A stretch of DNA of 64,000 bases. Origin: an uncultured bacterium. Lineage in GTDB: Bacteria; Cyanobacteriota; Vampirovibrionia; Gastranaerophilales; Gastranaerophilaceae. The notes below the pieces were generated by a model. That model was given only the letters and a program-made list of their open reading frames with translations, did no database searches and had not been told where the DNA came from. Both the position numbers and the translations under genes were made by a program. The DNA is taken from NCBI GenBank assembly GCA_949286705.1, contig CASEDF010000004.1, positions 124,001 to 188,000 on the forward strand, written 5' to 3'. Shown piece after piece: positions 19,331-28,282 of the stretch; within the stretch, counting starts at the first letter, position 1; each line of letters starts with the position of its first letter.

Positions 19331-20182
19331 TCAAAGCATAATATTATCAATCAATCTTACACTGCCGATTTTAACCGCTATGAAAACTCTTGTATTGTTA
19401 TCCGCTGCAGATTTTTCATCTAATGTATCCGCATCCAAAAATTCGAGATATTCCAAATAATGATGTTCATTCAAATATGAATATGCTGTTTCTTTCAAAG
19501 CCTCAATATCTTTTATGCCTTTGTCGTAGCAGGCTTTTATATTAAACAAAATTTTGCTCAATGCGAGTGCATCAATTTTTGCCTCATCAGATAAATATTT
19601 ATTTCTGGAACTCAGCGCAAGACCGGAGTCTTCTCGCACAATCGGACACGGAACAATTTCAACGGGAATATTCAAATCTTTAACCATTTTTTTAATTATA
19701 ACAAGCTGCTGGGCATCTTTTTGCCCGAAAAAGGCAAAATCCGGCTGAACTATATTGAATAATTTATTCACAACGGTGCAAACTCCGTCAAAATGTCCGA
19801 CACGGGACTTGCCGCACAATTTATTTACATAAAAATACGGCGGAATTACATATGTTAAAAAATCATTTGACAAAATATGCCCTTCTCCGTACATTTCTTT
19901 CGGACTCGGTGCAAAAACTATATCCGCGCCGATTTCATCACAAAGCTTGTTATCCTCGTCAAGAGTTCGCGGGTACTTTTCCAAATCTTCTCCCGGACAA
20001 AACTGTATAGGGTTCACAAAAACGGACACAACAGTTTTGTCGCATTTGTCAACGGATTTTTCTATCAAACTTTTGTGTCCTGCATGAAGCGCACCCATTG
20101 TCGGCACCAAACCTATTGTCAAACCATCTTTTTTCCATTTTTTAACTTGCTCTCTTACTTCAGCTATTGTGTGTAAAATCAT
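19331..20182 (-). CDS. panC: Pantothenate synthetase
   Basis: Joins pantoate and beta-alanine using ATP. The start is MILHTIAEVREQ at 20182; the 10-codon extension is leader. Typical motifs are VPTMGALHAGHKSLI, VFVNPIQF, GQKDAQQL and ALSSRNKYLS. 283 residues. It sits 57 nt downstream of a small unknown gene and in the same direction as panB, so pantoate made by PanB can feed PanC. panD was not seen. Confidence 0.96.
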   Translation of the reverse strand: MILHTIAEVREQVKKWKKDGLTIGLVPTMGALHAGHKSLIEKSVDKCDKTVVSVFVNPIQFCPGEDLEKYPRTLDEDNKLCDEIGADIVFAPSPKEMYGEGHILSNDFLTYVIPPYFYVNKLCGKSRVGHFDGVCTVVNKLFNIVQPDFAFFGQKDAQQLVIIKKMVKDLNIPVEIVPCPIVREDSGLALSSRNKYLSDEAKIDALALSKILFNIKACYDKGIKDIEALKETAYSYLNEHHYLEYLEFLDADTLDEKSAADNNTRVFIAVKIGSVRLIDNIML

Positions 20183-20239
20183 AATAATCCACCTCTTTTT
20201 TAATATTAACACATAAAGGACTTTTTCAAGAAAGTCTTT

Positions 20240-20728
20240 TTAACCCAAGACATACAATCTGAGCCCGTTTAGCTTTTCCAATGTTTCTCCGCACGCGTAA
20301 GATTCTTCTTTATGAAGCCTGTTCCTGACATTATGAAGATTTTGCATAATTTCAAGCTCATCTTCATTCAGCCGCTTAATGTTGTCAGCAATTTTTTTAT
20401 TAATTACGGGGCTGTTAATATCAACACCTAAAGTATTTCTGACGTATTCATTAACCAGAACGGAAGCATTTACATTACCTTTTGCCACCGCGTTATTATT
20501 TTTATATAAAATTGCGTTATAATCTTTGTAATCAAGCTCATATATATCATCAGTGCCGTCGTTTAACAGATAATTAACCGAATTTATAAATTTCCCTGTT
20601 GCTTTATAATTATATTTACTGTGCGTATCAAAATAAGCCTCATTAAATGCCATATCCAATGCAGGTGTATGTTCAAACTTTGCGGTAAAATTTGTATTTG
20701 AATTCACGCAACTAATTTTGGGTATCAT
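20240..20728 (-). CDS. Small lineage-type protein with N-terminal NFTAKF motif
   Basis: 162 residues, not recognised. The N-terminus (MIPKISCVNSNTNFTAKF) resembles the openings of three other unknown proteins in this window, which carry NFTGR, SFTSR or SFGSTR. The rest is soluble, acidic and Asn-rich, and probably alpha-helical. It lies between panB and panC (spacers 41 and 57 nt), which looks like co-transcription but need not reflect function. Confidence 0.55.
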   Translation of the reverse strand: MIPKISCVNSNTNFTAKFEHTPALDMAFNEAYFDTHSKYNYKATGKFINSVNYLLNDGTDDIYELDYKDYNAILYKNNNAVAKGNVNASVLVNEYVRNTLGVDINSPVINKKIADNIKRLNEDELEIMQNLHNVRNRLHKEESYACGETLEKLNGLRLYVLG

Positions 20729-20769
20729 AAAATATCTCCTTTAAGTCTTTTAAAATTTAAACATTCTAA

Positions 20770-21615
20770 TTATGCGGAATGCGTTTGTAATTGTTTTAAT
20801 TCATCTTCTGCGAGTTTAAATACTTCATCTTCAGAAGGGTAAAGTCCGTGTTTAACGTCATAATCATACTGTTTTGCACAATCTAAAATCAAATTGCGCA
20901 TATCAGCGTATTCACGGGCAAATTTCGGTTTAAATTCGGAAAATTTTCCGAGCATATCATCAGACACCATAACCTGCCCCGTACAATATCTTCCGGCGCC
21001 GCAGGATATCGTCGGAACCGTTAAATTCTCGGTAATATACTGTGCGCTTTCTTCCGGAACCATTTCCAAAACTATTGAAAATACACCTGCCTGTTCAAGT
21101 TTTTTTGCCTGTTCAAGAATTTTCAATGTTGCATCAAAAGATTTGCCCTGAATATTATATCCGCCGATTGTATTCAAAAACTGAGGAGTAAAACCTAAAT
21201 GCCCCATTACAGGAACACCGGATTCTACACACCTTTTTATAACATTTAATATATAATCGCTGTAACCCTCAATTTTTACGGCATTTGCACCGTATTTAAC
21301 CATATTACAAACATTTGTCAGGGCAGATTCAATATCAATATTATAGCTCATAAAAGGCATATCCGTTACAACCATTGCACGGCTAACCCCGCGCGCAACA
21401 GCTTTTGTAAAAATCGACATCTCATCAACACCGACTTTATGGGTTGTATCATACCCTAGCGCAACCATTGCAAGGCTGTCGCCGATTAATATTATGTCAA
21501 TTCCGGCTTCGTCGAGATATTTTGCGGTTGAATAGTCATAAGCCGTTAAAACAGAAAATTTTTCACCGTTATTTTTAATTTTTTGAATTGTATTTACGGA
21601 AACTTTTTTAATCAT
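20770..21615 (-). CDS. panB: 3-methyl-2-oxobutanoate hydroxymethyltransferase
   Basis: Forms ketopantoate from 2-oxoisovalerate, the first committed step of pantothenate synthesis. The TIM-barrel shows SVLTAYDYSTAKYLDEAG, IGDSLAMVALGYDTT, VVTDMPFMSY, GHLGFTPQ and ISCGAGRYCTGQVMVSDD. The length of 281 is somewhat longer than E. coli PanB. The start codon overlaps the yvcK stop by one base (TAATG), so translation is probably coupled. Confidence 0.96.
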   Translation of the reverse strand: MIKKVSVNTIQKIKNNGEKFSVLTAYDYSTAKYLDEAGIDIILIGDSLAMVALGYDTTHKVGVDEMSIFTKAVARGVSRAMVVTDMPFMSYNIDIESALTNVCNMVKYGANAVKIEGYSDYILNVIKRCVESGVPVMGHLGFTPQFLNTIGGYNIQGKSFDATLKILEQAKKLEQAGVFSIVLEMVPEESAQYITENLTVPTISCGAGRYCTGQVMVSDDMLGKFSEFKPKFAREYADMRNLILDCAKQYDYDVKHGLYPSEDEVFKLAEDELKQLQTHSA

Positions 21616-22973
21616 TATACATTACATTCCTGTTTTTCTTCGTCCTCAATTGAAAAACATCCGCAGCCGTCCCTGAGAACTTTTTTATACCAGTAAAGAA
21701 TTGCTCTTGCTACACGGTGAGAACTGTGTCTTACAAGCCCTTCTCTGCTGTCCTCTATCAATTTTTTGTGACATAAAGTTACACCGAGTCTTTTAAGATT
21801 ACTTCTGTCGAGTTTAACCGGATATGAACCTGCCTGCTCGTATTTTTCAGCCATATTAGAAGGGAGATAATCATTCACAAGAACCGCATCAATAATTCTT
21901 CTGCTGTTGGCATGCTGCATCAATGCTTTAACATGATCAGATACCGAATAGCCGTCAGTTTCCCCTGGCTGTGTCATAATATTACAAACATAAATCTTTT
22001 TAGCCTTTGATTGAACGATTTCCTGAGCGATTTCCTCGACTAACAAATTCGGAATAACGCTTGTATATAAACTTCCGGGACCTAAAATTATTAAATCCGC
22101 ATCTTTAATTGCGGCAATAACATCCACTAAAGCTTTACAGTGTTTCGGATCCGTAAAAAGTCTTTTAATACGACCGTGAGCTTCGGGGATATTGGATTCA
22201 CCCTTTATAATTCTGCCGTCTTCCATTTCCGCAACAAGCTTCATATCATCCAGTGTGGCGGGCAAAACACGGCCCCTGATTGACAAAACGTTTGACGATT
22301 CCTTCACCGCGCGAACCATATCGCCCGTGATAGAACATAATGCCGTCAGGAACAAATTGCCAAAGCTGTGACCTTCCAGCCCTTCACCTGTTTTAAATCT
22401 GTATTGAAAAAGCTTTGTAACCAAATCTTCGTCATCAGCAAGCGCCGCAATACAGTTTCTTATATCTCCGGGAGGCAGGATTCCCATTTCTTCACGAAGT
22501 CTGCCGGAACTTCCGCCGTCATCGCCGACAGTTACAACAGCGGTAATATTATTTGTTATATGTTTAATCCCTTTCAGCAGCATGGAAAGCCCTGTTCCGC
22601 CTCCAACCGCAACAATTTTCGGGCCTCTGTTGAGCTTTCTTCTTCTGTATAAATGTTCCAATAAAGAATTATCGCCTTTTGTATCGTCCAAATCCATTAT
22701 TGAAAGATTAGTTTTCTGCCAGCCTTTAAAAAATATAGCAGCGCCGAACATACAAATCGCAAACGCAAGCCATTCCGTTGAAACTGTATTAGCAATCCTT
22801 CTTATAAATTCCATTGTATAAAATATAGGTTTTATATCAATAAGAATTAATATCCCTACCGTAATCAATACCGCACCGAACAAAATAAGAGCGAACCATC
22901 TTTTGACCTGCAATCCGGGAATTAACCACCCTGCATCTTTCGGTATTCTTACATTTGCTTTAAATCTATTCAT
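21615..22973 (-). CDS. YvcK/CofD-like gluconeogenesis factor with N-terminal membrane anchor
   Basis: The cytoplasmic part (from about residue 118) has VAVGGGTGLSMLLKGIK, VGDDGGSSGRLREEMG and GPGSLYTSV, the marks of the YvcK branch of the CofD fold. That branch binds UDP-GlcNAc-type ligands and affects carbon use and cell shape. Residues 25-45 and 65-85 form two membrane helices, an arrangement common in cyanobacterial-type YvcK. The C-terminus ends in a Cys-rich GCGCF. It overlaps panB by one base and follows pxpA by 15 nt. Confidence 0.9.
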   Translation of the reverse strand: MNRFKANVRIPKDAGWLIPGLQVKRWFALILFGAVLITVGILILIDIKPIFYTMEFIRRIANTVSTEWLAFAICMFGAAIFFKGWQKTNLSIMDLDDTKGDNSLLEHLYRRRKLNRGPKIVAVGGGTGLSMLLKGIKHITNNITAVVTVGDDGGSSGRLREEMGILPPGDIRNCIAALADDEDLVTKLFQYRFKTGEGLEGHSFGNLFLTALCSITGDMVRAVKESSNVLSIRGRVLPATLDDMKLVAEMEDGRIIKGESNIPEAHGRIKRLFTDPKHCKALVDVIAAIKDADLIILGPGSLYTSVIPNLLVEEIAQEIVQSKAKKIYVCNIMTQPGETDGYSVSDHVKALMQHANSRRIIDAVLVNDYLPSNMAEKYEQAGSYPVKLDRSNLKRLGVTLCHKKLIEDSREGLVRHSSHRVARAILYWYKKVLRDGCGCFSIEDEEKQECNV

Positions 22974-22988
22974 TATCGTTAACCTTCT

Positions 22989-23783
22989 TTACTCAACCCA
23001 ACCTGACGCACAAGCATTTTTGTAATTAACCGGAAGCGGTGTTACAATTTCTCTTGCCTGTGTTATTAATTCAAGTGCGTTTGGTATTCTGTTTGTAAAA
23101 TGTATTGTATCGGCCTGAACAATTGTTCTGCCGCACTCGTTATTCATTACCTGAGAATTATTCAATAATTCTTTTAATCGGCCTATTGAAACATTAGTAT
23201 TTTCAATATCGTTTGCGGAAAAATCAACCGTGCCGTCAACATTATAAGATTTTTCCAGTGAAATTTCATGTGCAACCGGAATGTTAACGTACTCTCCGAC
23301 TTTTGCGGTAACATCACCCGATGCGCCGTAATATATAAGCCATTCGGAACATTTTTTAATTGCTTTTGCAACAGCACAAGCAAACCCGAAATCTTCCGCA
23401 GCCATTTTGTACATAGCTCCATGGGGTCTTACATGTTCAATTTCCAAACCGTAAGATTTTGCAAATGACATCAAAGCTCCTACCTGATAAACGACAAGTG
23501 CTTCAATTTCATCGTCGGAAAGTTTCATCGGTCTGTAACCGAACCCCTGAATATCATCAAAACCTATGTGCGCACCGACTACAACATTTTTTTCTTTAGC
23601 ACGCAACAAGGCTTCTTTTATACTCATCGGGTCACCCGCATGAAATCCGCAAGAGATATTCACGGAGCTGACGTAATCCAGCAATTGATATTCAGAACAG
23701 TTTTTATAAACGCCGAAGCTCTGAGCCAGATCACAATTAAAATCTATATTTTTTATCTGCTTTCTTTCAAGTGTTTCCTGCAT
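22989..23783 (-). CDS. pxpA: LamB/YcsF family protein (5-oxoprolinase subunit A)
   Basis: PxpA works with PxpB and PxpC to open 5-oxoproline using ATP. Family motifs are DFNCDLAQSFG, NISCGFHAGDP, GAHIGFDD and RPHGAMYKMA; 264 residues. PxpB/PxpC genes are not beside it, which is unusual, so they either lie elsewhere or the protein has another partner. yvcK follows 15 nt downstream. Confidence 0.85.
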   Translation of the reverse strand: MQETLERKQIKNIDFNCDLAQSFGVYKNCSEYQLLDYVSSVNISCGFHAGDPMSIKEALLRAKEKNVVVGAHIGFDDIQGFGYRPMKLSDDEIEALVVYQVGALMSFAKSYGLEIEHVRPHGAMYKMAAEDFGFACAVAKAIKKCSEWLIYYGASGDVTAKVGEYVNIPVAHEISLEKSYNVDGTVDFSANDIENTNVSIGRLKELLNNSQVMNNECGRTIVQADTIHFTNRIPNALELITQAREIVTPLPVNYKNACASGWVE

Positions 23784-23861
23784 AATAATTTCCTCTTTGA
23801 AAATAATTATACTACATAAACACTATAAAAACACATCTTTATAAAATATTAATTTACAAAA

Positions 23862-24754
23862 TCACTTTTCATGCAAATATTTGTAACTGCATCCCGCACC
23901 GGGAGCTTTAAATATGTAATCAACAGTTCCGTTTACATTTACGCTGCCTATACTTTCGTCACAGCCTGCATAACCCTCTTTTTCTGTTCTTGTTCCTTCA
24001 TCTCCTGACGGCTTGAAATATAAATCTTCTATGTATTGTATTCTGCTATTTATTAATGCGCTTGTCATACTTATCACATATACATCTTTACCGATAATAT
24101 TCGGTCCGCCATTAAAATTGTTTACATCTACCAGTATTGTTGAACCACTATGTGAGCCTCCAAAATATATTGAGGCTCCGTTTTTTAATAATGCTGCTTT
24201 ATTACTAAAATCATATGCATTTAATTTGCCGCCGGACAATGTTTTATATCTTGAATACATATTTGCAGTCCCTGACCATTTGTATTTTATCTGGCTGTCT
24301 TTATAATGCGAATAATTATCGCAAAGATTTTTATCATAACTTGTCAATGCAGCACAAGTATCCACTACTTGAAGATGGGACAACATTGCATCTATAAATT
24401 CTTTTGAAGGATTATAATTTTCAGGAGTCGTGACCACCATCCGCGGATTTTCCGCAACAGTCATTTTGAATGCATTATTTAATATTGCATAACACTCTTT
24501 CCACTTTGCATGAAAATGGGCTTCCTGTATCTTGCTTACAAGCGTCGGTATTGTCATTGCTGCCACTATACCGATGATGCCAAGGGTGATCAGAACTTCA
24601 GCCAAAGTAAACGCGACACGACGAATGTTTCTTCTTATTGCCTTAGTATCATAGTATCTTAGTGTCTTTACACAACCAATACCGCCAAAACCCTTTTCCT
24701 GGTTACCTGGAGGAGTCGCCCCCCCCCGACAATATCTTTTTTCATATTTTTCAT
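23862..24754 (-). CDS. Type IV pilin-like/pseudopilin precursor, frame OFF by one G
   Basis: The body (from 24611) begins AFTLAEVLITLGIIGIVAAMTIPTLV and continues as a cysteine-containing pseudopilin ending at 23862. The proper start is ATG at 24754-24752 after GAAGGAG. From it the present G9 tract leads to TAA at 24670-24668 (28-residue peptide). Adding one G gives an unbroken leader of about 50 residues (GGGATPPGNQEKG and so on) joining straight to RVAFTLAE. Ordinary gene callers would start inside the signal at TTG 24605. I read it as a phase-OFF gene; a sequencing error in G9 is the alternative. Confidence 0.8.
24665..24727 (-). repeat. Shared prepilin leader repeat, copy 2
   Basis: Gap-free partner of 8805-8867 (63 nt, 5 visible mismatches). 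The neighbouring 24593-24633 segment is also almost identical to 2805-2843 of the first prepilin. Confidence 0.75.
24719..24727 (-). repeat. G9 homopolymer switching the 23.9-kb prepilin
   Basis: Nine C on the plus strand lie nine codons after the ATG at 24754. G10 restores the full frame; G9 gives an early stop. Confidence 0.75.
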
Positions 24755-24808
24755 TAGCTTTCTCCTTCTTTTGGGTTTATTATATCAAAAATTTTAATCT
24801 TGTGCAAC

Positions 24809-24838
24809 AAAAAACACCTCCTTACGGAAGTGTTTTTT
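24809..24838. terminator. Bidirectional terminator upstream of the prepilin/after rpsT side
   Basis: The hairpin AAAAAACACCTCC-TTAC-GGAAGTGTTTTTT has one internal mismatch and U-runs on both strands, directly after the rpsT stop on the minus strand. Confidence 0.75.
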
Positions 24839-24854
24839 ATTTAGGCTTTTAATC

Positions 24855-25121
24855 TTATTTTGCTAATTTGTTAACTGCAAGTGTTAATCTTGATTTTTTT
24901 CTTGCTGCGGTATTTTTGTGCAAGATGCCTTTTGAAACAGCTTTGTCGCATAATTGATATGCTCTTGACATTGCCTTGTTCAAAGCGTCTTTGTCATCGC
25001 CTTTTGCAAGTTCTAACACTTTTTTAACCGCTGTTTTGATTGATGTTTTGAAAGCAACATTTCTTACTCTGTTTTTTTCAGCGATTAATACTCTTTTTTT
25101 AGCAGATTTAATATTTGCCAT
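24855..25121 (-). CDS. rpsT: Ribosomal protein S20
   Basis: 30S assembly protein of 88 residues made of basic helices. MANIKSAKKRVLIAEKNRVRN, the LHKNTAARKKSRL segment and the C-terminal LAVNKLAK are diagnostic. It stands alone with a terminator behind it, as is common for rpsT. The ATG follows GAAAGGAAAG. Confidence 0.96.
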   Translation of the reverse strand: MANIKSAKKRVLIAEKNRVRNVAFKTSIKTAVKKVLELAKGDDKDALNKAMSRAYQLCDKAVSKGILHKNTAARKKSRLTLAVNKLAK

Positions 25122-25354
25122 TTTTCTTTCCTTTCACATTTTGCGGCAAGTAATGACTTTGCCATTTGAGGATGTGAGTAATTTTTATTTTATGCGAAAA
25201 AACTTAATTTGCAAGTGTTAAAATAACAATATATTAATATTTGTAAAATTATTCATCAGAACTAATTCTAAAGGGTTATATTTTATAATCATTTGTGCTA
25301 TATATATAATATATAAAATTAGGTTATATTGGAAGTAACTTATAGGAGGCATAA

Positions 25355-27076
25355 ATGTCAGTCGGACAATTCGTATTCATGTTACACAGCCATCTTCCTT
25401 ACTACAGAAAAGCCGGTATGTGGCCTTTCGGGGAAGAAAATCTTTATGAATGCATGGCGGAAACTTATGTACCGCTTTTAAATGCAATTTCTGAATTATA
25501 TGATGAAGGTGTTAAAGCAAAATTAACCGTAGGTATTACGCCTATTTTAGCGGAACAGCTTAATGACGAATATCTGAAGCATGGTTTTGTTAAATATCTT
25601 GATTCAAGAATTGAAAAAGTTGCAAAGGATCTTGAAAGATATCCCGATCCGAATGTCGCACACTCACAGCATTTAAAATATCTGGCCAAATATTATTTTG
25701 ACTGGTTTAACCACATTAAAGATTCGTTTGTGAACAAATACGGAATGGATTTAATCGGAGCCTTCAAAAAATATCAGGATTTAGGATGTATAGAAATCAC
25801 GACCTCCGGTGCAACTCACGGTTTTTCACCGTTATTGGCAACTGACAACAACCTGAATGCCCAATTCAAAGTCGGCTCAGACACTACAAAAAGATTATTC
25901 GGCAAAAAAGCAAAAGGCTGCTGGCTTCCGGAATGTGCTTACAGACAAGGTTACGAATACACCGGCAAAGACGGACAAAAACACTGGCGTCCGGCGATTG
26001 AAGTTACGCTGCAAAATAACGGAATTGAATACTTCTTTACGGAATCACATGTAATTGAAGGCGGAAACTCTATCGGAAACAGACGTGTAATAGGTGTTTA
26101 CGGAAACATTGAATACATACCTTTGCCCGAACGTGCCGCAACCGGCTATGACACATACTCAGCATACTGGCTGCCCGATGCGCAGGTTGCAGTTATGGGA
26201 AGAAATGACCGTGCAGGTTATCAGGTTTGGTCTGCTGCAGACGGATATCCGGGCGACGGATGCTTCAGAGAATTTCACAGAAAAGATGACAAATCCGGTA
26301 TGCATTATTGGAGAATAACTTCTCCGACGACCGATTTGGGTGACAAAATGCTTTACGATCCGGTTTTAGCTTTGAATAAAGTAAACGAAAATTCAGACCA
26401 CTATACAACTTTGATTTACCACCTGCTGAACGATTACAAAATGGCGCATAACGGTAAAGAAGGACTTGTAATGGTGTCTTTTGATACGGAATTATTCGGA
26501 CACTGGTGGTTTGAAGGCGTTGAATTTATCAAACAGGTTATAAAAAAATTCAACCAGTATTTACCTGAAGTTGAAAGAATGACAGCGGGTGAATATATCC
26601 ACGCACACCCGCCGACAGAAGCTATTCAAATTCCTGAAAGTTCATGGGGACAGGGCGGACACTTCTACGTATGGAATAACCATCTGACAGAATGGATGTG
26701 GCCGATTATCCACTCCTGCGAAAAACGAGCAACGGAAATTGCGTCAAAATACGAAGAAATTCCGCAGGATAATCTTTTGCACCGCGCACTAAATCAAATG
26801 GCGAGAGAGAATTTGTTGTTACAAAGTTCAGATTGGCCATTCCTGATAACCACATGGCAGGCAAAAGATTACGCAACAGACCGTTTCAGAGAACACGTTG
26901 ACAGATTTGAAAAAATCTGCGATATGATTGAAAGCGGAAACATCAATGAAGAAGTACTAAGAAACATTGAGAGCATTGACAACTGCTTCTGCGAAATTGA
27001 TTACAGGGTATATCTTCCGATAGAAGAAGGTGTAATCCCGCAGCAGGCCAAAAAACTTGCTCCGTTATATAAATAA
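25355..27076 (+). CDS. GH57 glycoside hydrolase, probable 1,4-alpha-glucan branching enzyme
   Basis: 573 residues. The GH57 signature blocks are HSHLPYYRKAGMWPFGEE (block 1), the Gly-Cys-Trp-Leu-Pro-Glu-Cys block with the nucleophile Glu near residue 190, and VSFDTELFGHWWFEG near 375 with the acid/base Asp. A C-terminal helical domain contains WPFLITTWQAKDYATDRFREH, typical of the TTHA1902/TK1436 branching-enzyme group. It probably introduces alpha-1,6 branches into glycogen. It has a strong AGGAGGC ribosome site and its own terminator, so it looks monocistronic. No other glg gene is near. Confidence 0.88.
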   Translation: MSVGQFVFMLHSHLPYYRKAGMWPFGEENLYECMAETYVPLLNAISELYDEGVKAKLTVGITPILAEQLNDEYLKHGFVKYLDSRIEKVAKDLERYPDPNVAHSQHLKYLAKYYFDWFNHIKDSFVNKYGMDLIGAFKKYQDLGCIEITTSGATHGFSPLLATDNNLNAQFKVGSDTTKRLFGKKAKGCWLPECAYRQGYEYTGKDGQKHWRPAIEVTLQNNGIEYFFTESHVIEGGNSIGNRRVIGVYGNIEYIPLPERAATGYDTYSAYWLPDAQVAVMGRNDRAGYQVWSAADGYPGDGCFREFHRKDDKSGMHYWRITSPTTDLGDKMLYDPVLALNKVNENSDHYTTLIYHLLNDYKMAHNGKEGLVMVSFDTELFGHWWFEGVEFIKQVIKKFNQYLPEVERMTAGEYIHAHPPTEAIQIPESSWGQGGHFYVWNNHLTEWMWPIIHSCEKRATEIASKYEEIPQDNLLHRALNQMARENLLLQSSDWPFLITTWQAKDYATDRFREHVDRFEKICDMIESGNINEEVLRNIESIDNCFCEIDYRVYLPIEEGVIPQQAKKLAPLYK

Positions 27077-27100
27077 AAAGAAGCCTTCGGGCTTCTTTTT
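27075..27100 (+). terminator. Terminator after the GH57 gene
   Basis: An 11-bp stem AAAAAGAAGCC/GGCTTCTTTTT closed by a TTCG tetraloop. It is also usable for the convergent gene, whose stop it overlaps. Confidence 0.85.
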
Positions 27101-27818
27101 ATTTGAGAAATAATAATTCCGGATAAGTTTCTTTTAGTTGAGTTAATTCATTTTCCGAAAACTTCAAAGACTTTACGTGATTGAAACCAAATTTACCGTC
27201 CCGCGGGATGTAGAAATAATCTTTAAACATGTTTTCATATTTTTTAAACATATTACCCGCAAAATCACAAATACCTGCCCAAGAATCTAAAATTATAGTA
27301 TTTTTATTCCATTTACCATTGAATGGGCTTCCGTCTTTATTAAACAAACAAATCATATGATCAATCTTTTCATCGCCGCGTTTAAGATGAGCAGTATAAA
27401 CATTATTAAATCCGTTAATTTTCATGACAGCGGCAGAAACATCTGCATTTTCCATACAATTACCTAATCCGGCGAATTTCAACTGGGAAATTGTATTATT
27501 AATCCTTTCAAAATCCGTTTTACATTTTGTAGAAAAACAATCCCTTACATTATTCATTCTTCTTACCAGTTCTTTTTGACAGAGCATTAAATTAAAAAAC
27601 TTTTTTTCTGCAGGCGAAGAACAACTAAGCGGAAAAAGCGGATTTTGATTTAAAAATTTATCATAACTATCAATAAAATTCCACTTCATTTTTTCAAACA
27701 TGGGAGAAACTTTTGTTGATGAAATATGCGGGAGTTGTTCATTGATAATATGACAAACTTTATATGCAGTTTTTATTTCCGGACATCTGCCGGTGAAATT
27801 TATCTGAGGCGATTTCAT
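27099..27818 (-). CDS. Unknown protein with N-terminal INFTGR motif
   Basis: 239 residues, no recognised family. The start MKSPQINFTGRCPEIK carries the F-T-G-R motif shared with other small proteins here. The middle contains KFAGLGNCMENADVSAAVM and DEKIDHMICLFNKDG, followed by NTIILDSWAG. This Cys...His...Asp order with spacing like a transglutaminase/papain-type triad is suggestive: Cys near 122, His near 156 and Asp near 177. Protease-like activity is an inference. It stands alone, convergent with the GH57 gene. Confidence 0.55.
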   Translation of the reverse strand: MKSPQINFTGRCPEIKTAYKVCHIINEQLPHISSTKVSPMFEKMKWNFIDSYDKFLNQNPLFPLSCSSPAEKKFFNLMLCQKELVRRMNNVRDCFSTKCKTDFERINNTISQLKFAGLGNCMENADVSAAVMKINGFNNVYTAHLKRGDEKIDHMICLFNKDGSPFNGKWNKNTIILDSWAGICDFAGNMFKKYENMFKDYFYIPRDGKFGFNHVKSLKFSENELTQLKETYPELLFLK

Positions 27819-27962
27819 ACTGATACAAGTAAACTAAAAATTAAAATTGCTGTTAAAGTGGAAATTTTTTAAGATTTATTAATATTTTAAAAAAGCAACA
27901 ATTAATTCAAAAATAATTATTGCATTTTTTTTTTCAGCATTTTATAATAATAAATGTCAAAT

Positions 27963-28039
27963 GGGAGCGTAGCTCAGTTGGTTAGAGCGCATGCCTGTCA
28001 CGCATGAGGTCGCGAGTTCGAGCCTCGTCGTTCCCGCCA
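27963..28039 (+). tRNA. tRNA-Asp (GTC)
   Basis: A 77-nt cloverleaf including encoded CCA. Acceptor GGGAGCG pairs with CGTTCCC, the anticodon loop CTGTCAC gives GTC, and the T-arm has GAGTTCGAGCCTC. The discriminator is G. Confidence 0.95.
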
Positions 28040-28044
28040 TTAAG

Positions 28045-28070
28045 AAAAGCCGCCTAGTGTGGCTTTTTTT
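28045..28070 (+). terminator. Terminator after tRNA-Asp
   Basis: Stem AAAAGCCGC/GTGGCTTTT (one GU pair) with a run of seven T. Confidence 0.75.
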
Positions 28071-28233
28071 AATGGCTGAATGCCAGTGGCGAGAAACGCA
28101 TATTGCGAGTTCGGCGGATTTGCGGACGGACGACTCGAACGATAGTGAATTAGTCCGGATAGCGAGCAGATTGAGCCGACTAAGCCGTTAGGCTTTAAGG
28201 CGAAACTCTGTGAGCGTGGAGCAAATCCAAGAC

Positions 28234-28260
28234 AGCCTCATCGTTCCCGACATTAAAAAA
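28234..28260 (+). repeat. Imperfect duplicate of the tRNA-Asp 3' end
   Basis: 27 nt here match 28021-28047, the last 19 nt of the tRNA plus its trailer, with three mismatches, 213 bp downstream. The 28071-28233 interval is GC-rich and shows no gene. It may be an att-like remnant or a repeat element. Confidence 0.55.
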
Positions 28261-28282
28261 ATTCAATCAGGATTTCAAATCC

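Noticed and set aside
25857-26054. Lys/Thr-rich plus-strand frame inside the GH57 gene
   Set aside because: A shifted-frame shadow of the GH57 coding sequence.
27991-28191. 66-residue frame overlapping tRNA-Asp
   Set aside because: Starts inside the tRNA and crosses its terminator and the GC-rich mosaic; not a credible gene.
28071-28233. Second tRNA or tRNA-like gene downstream of tRNA-Asp
   Set aside because: Only the 3' end is repeated; no D-arm, anticodon arm or pairing acceptor was found.
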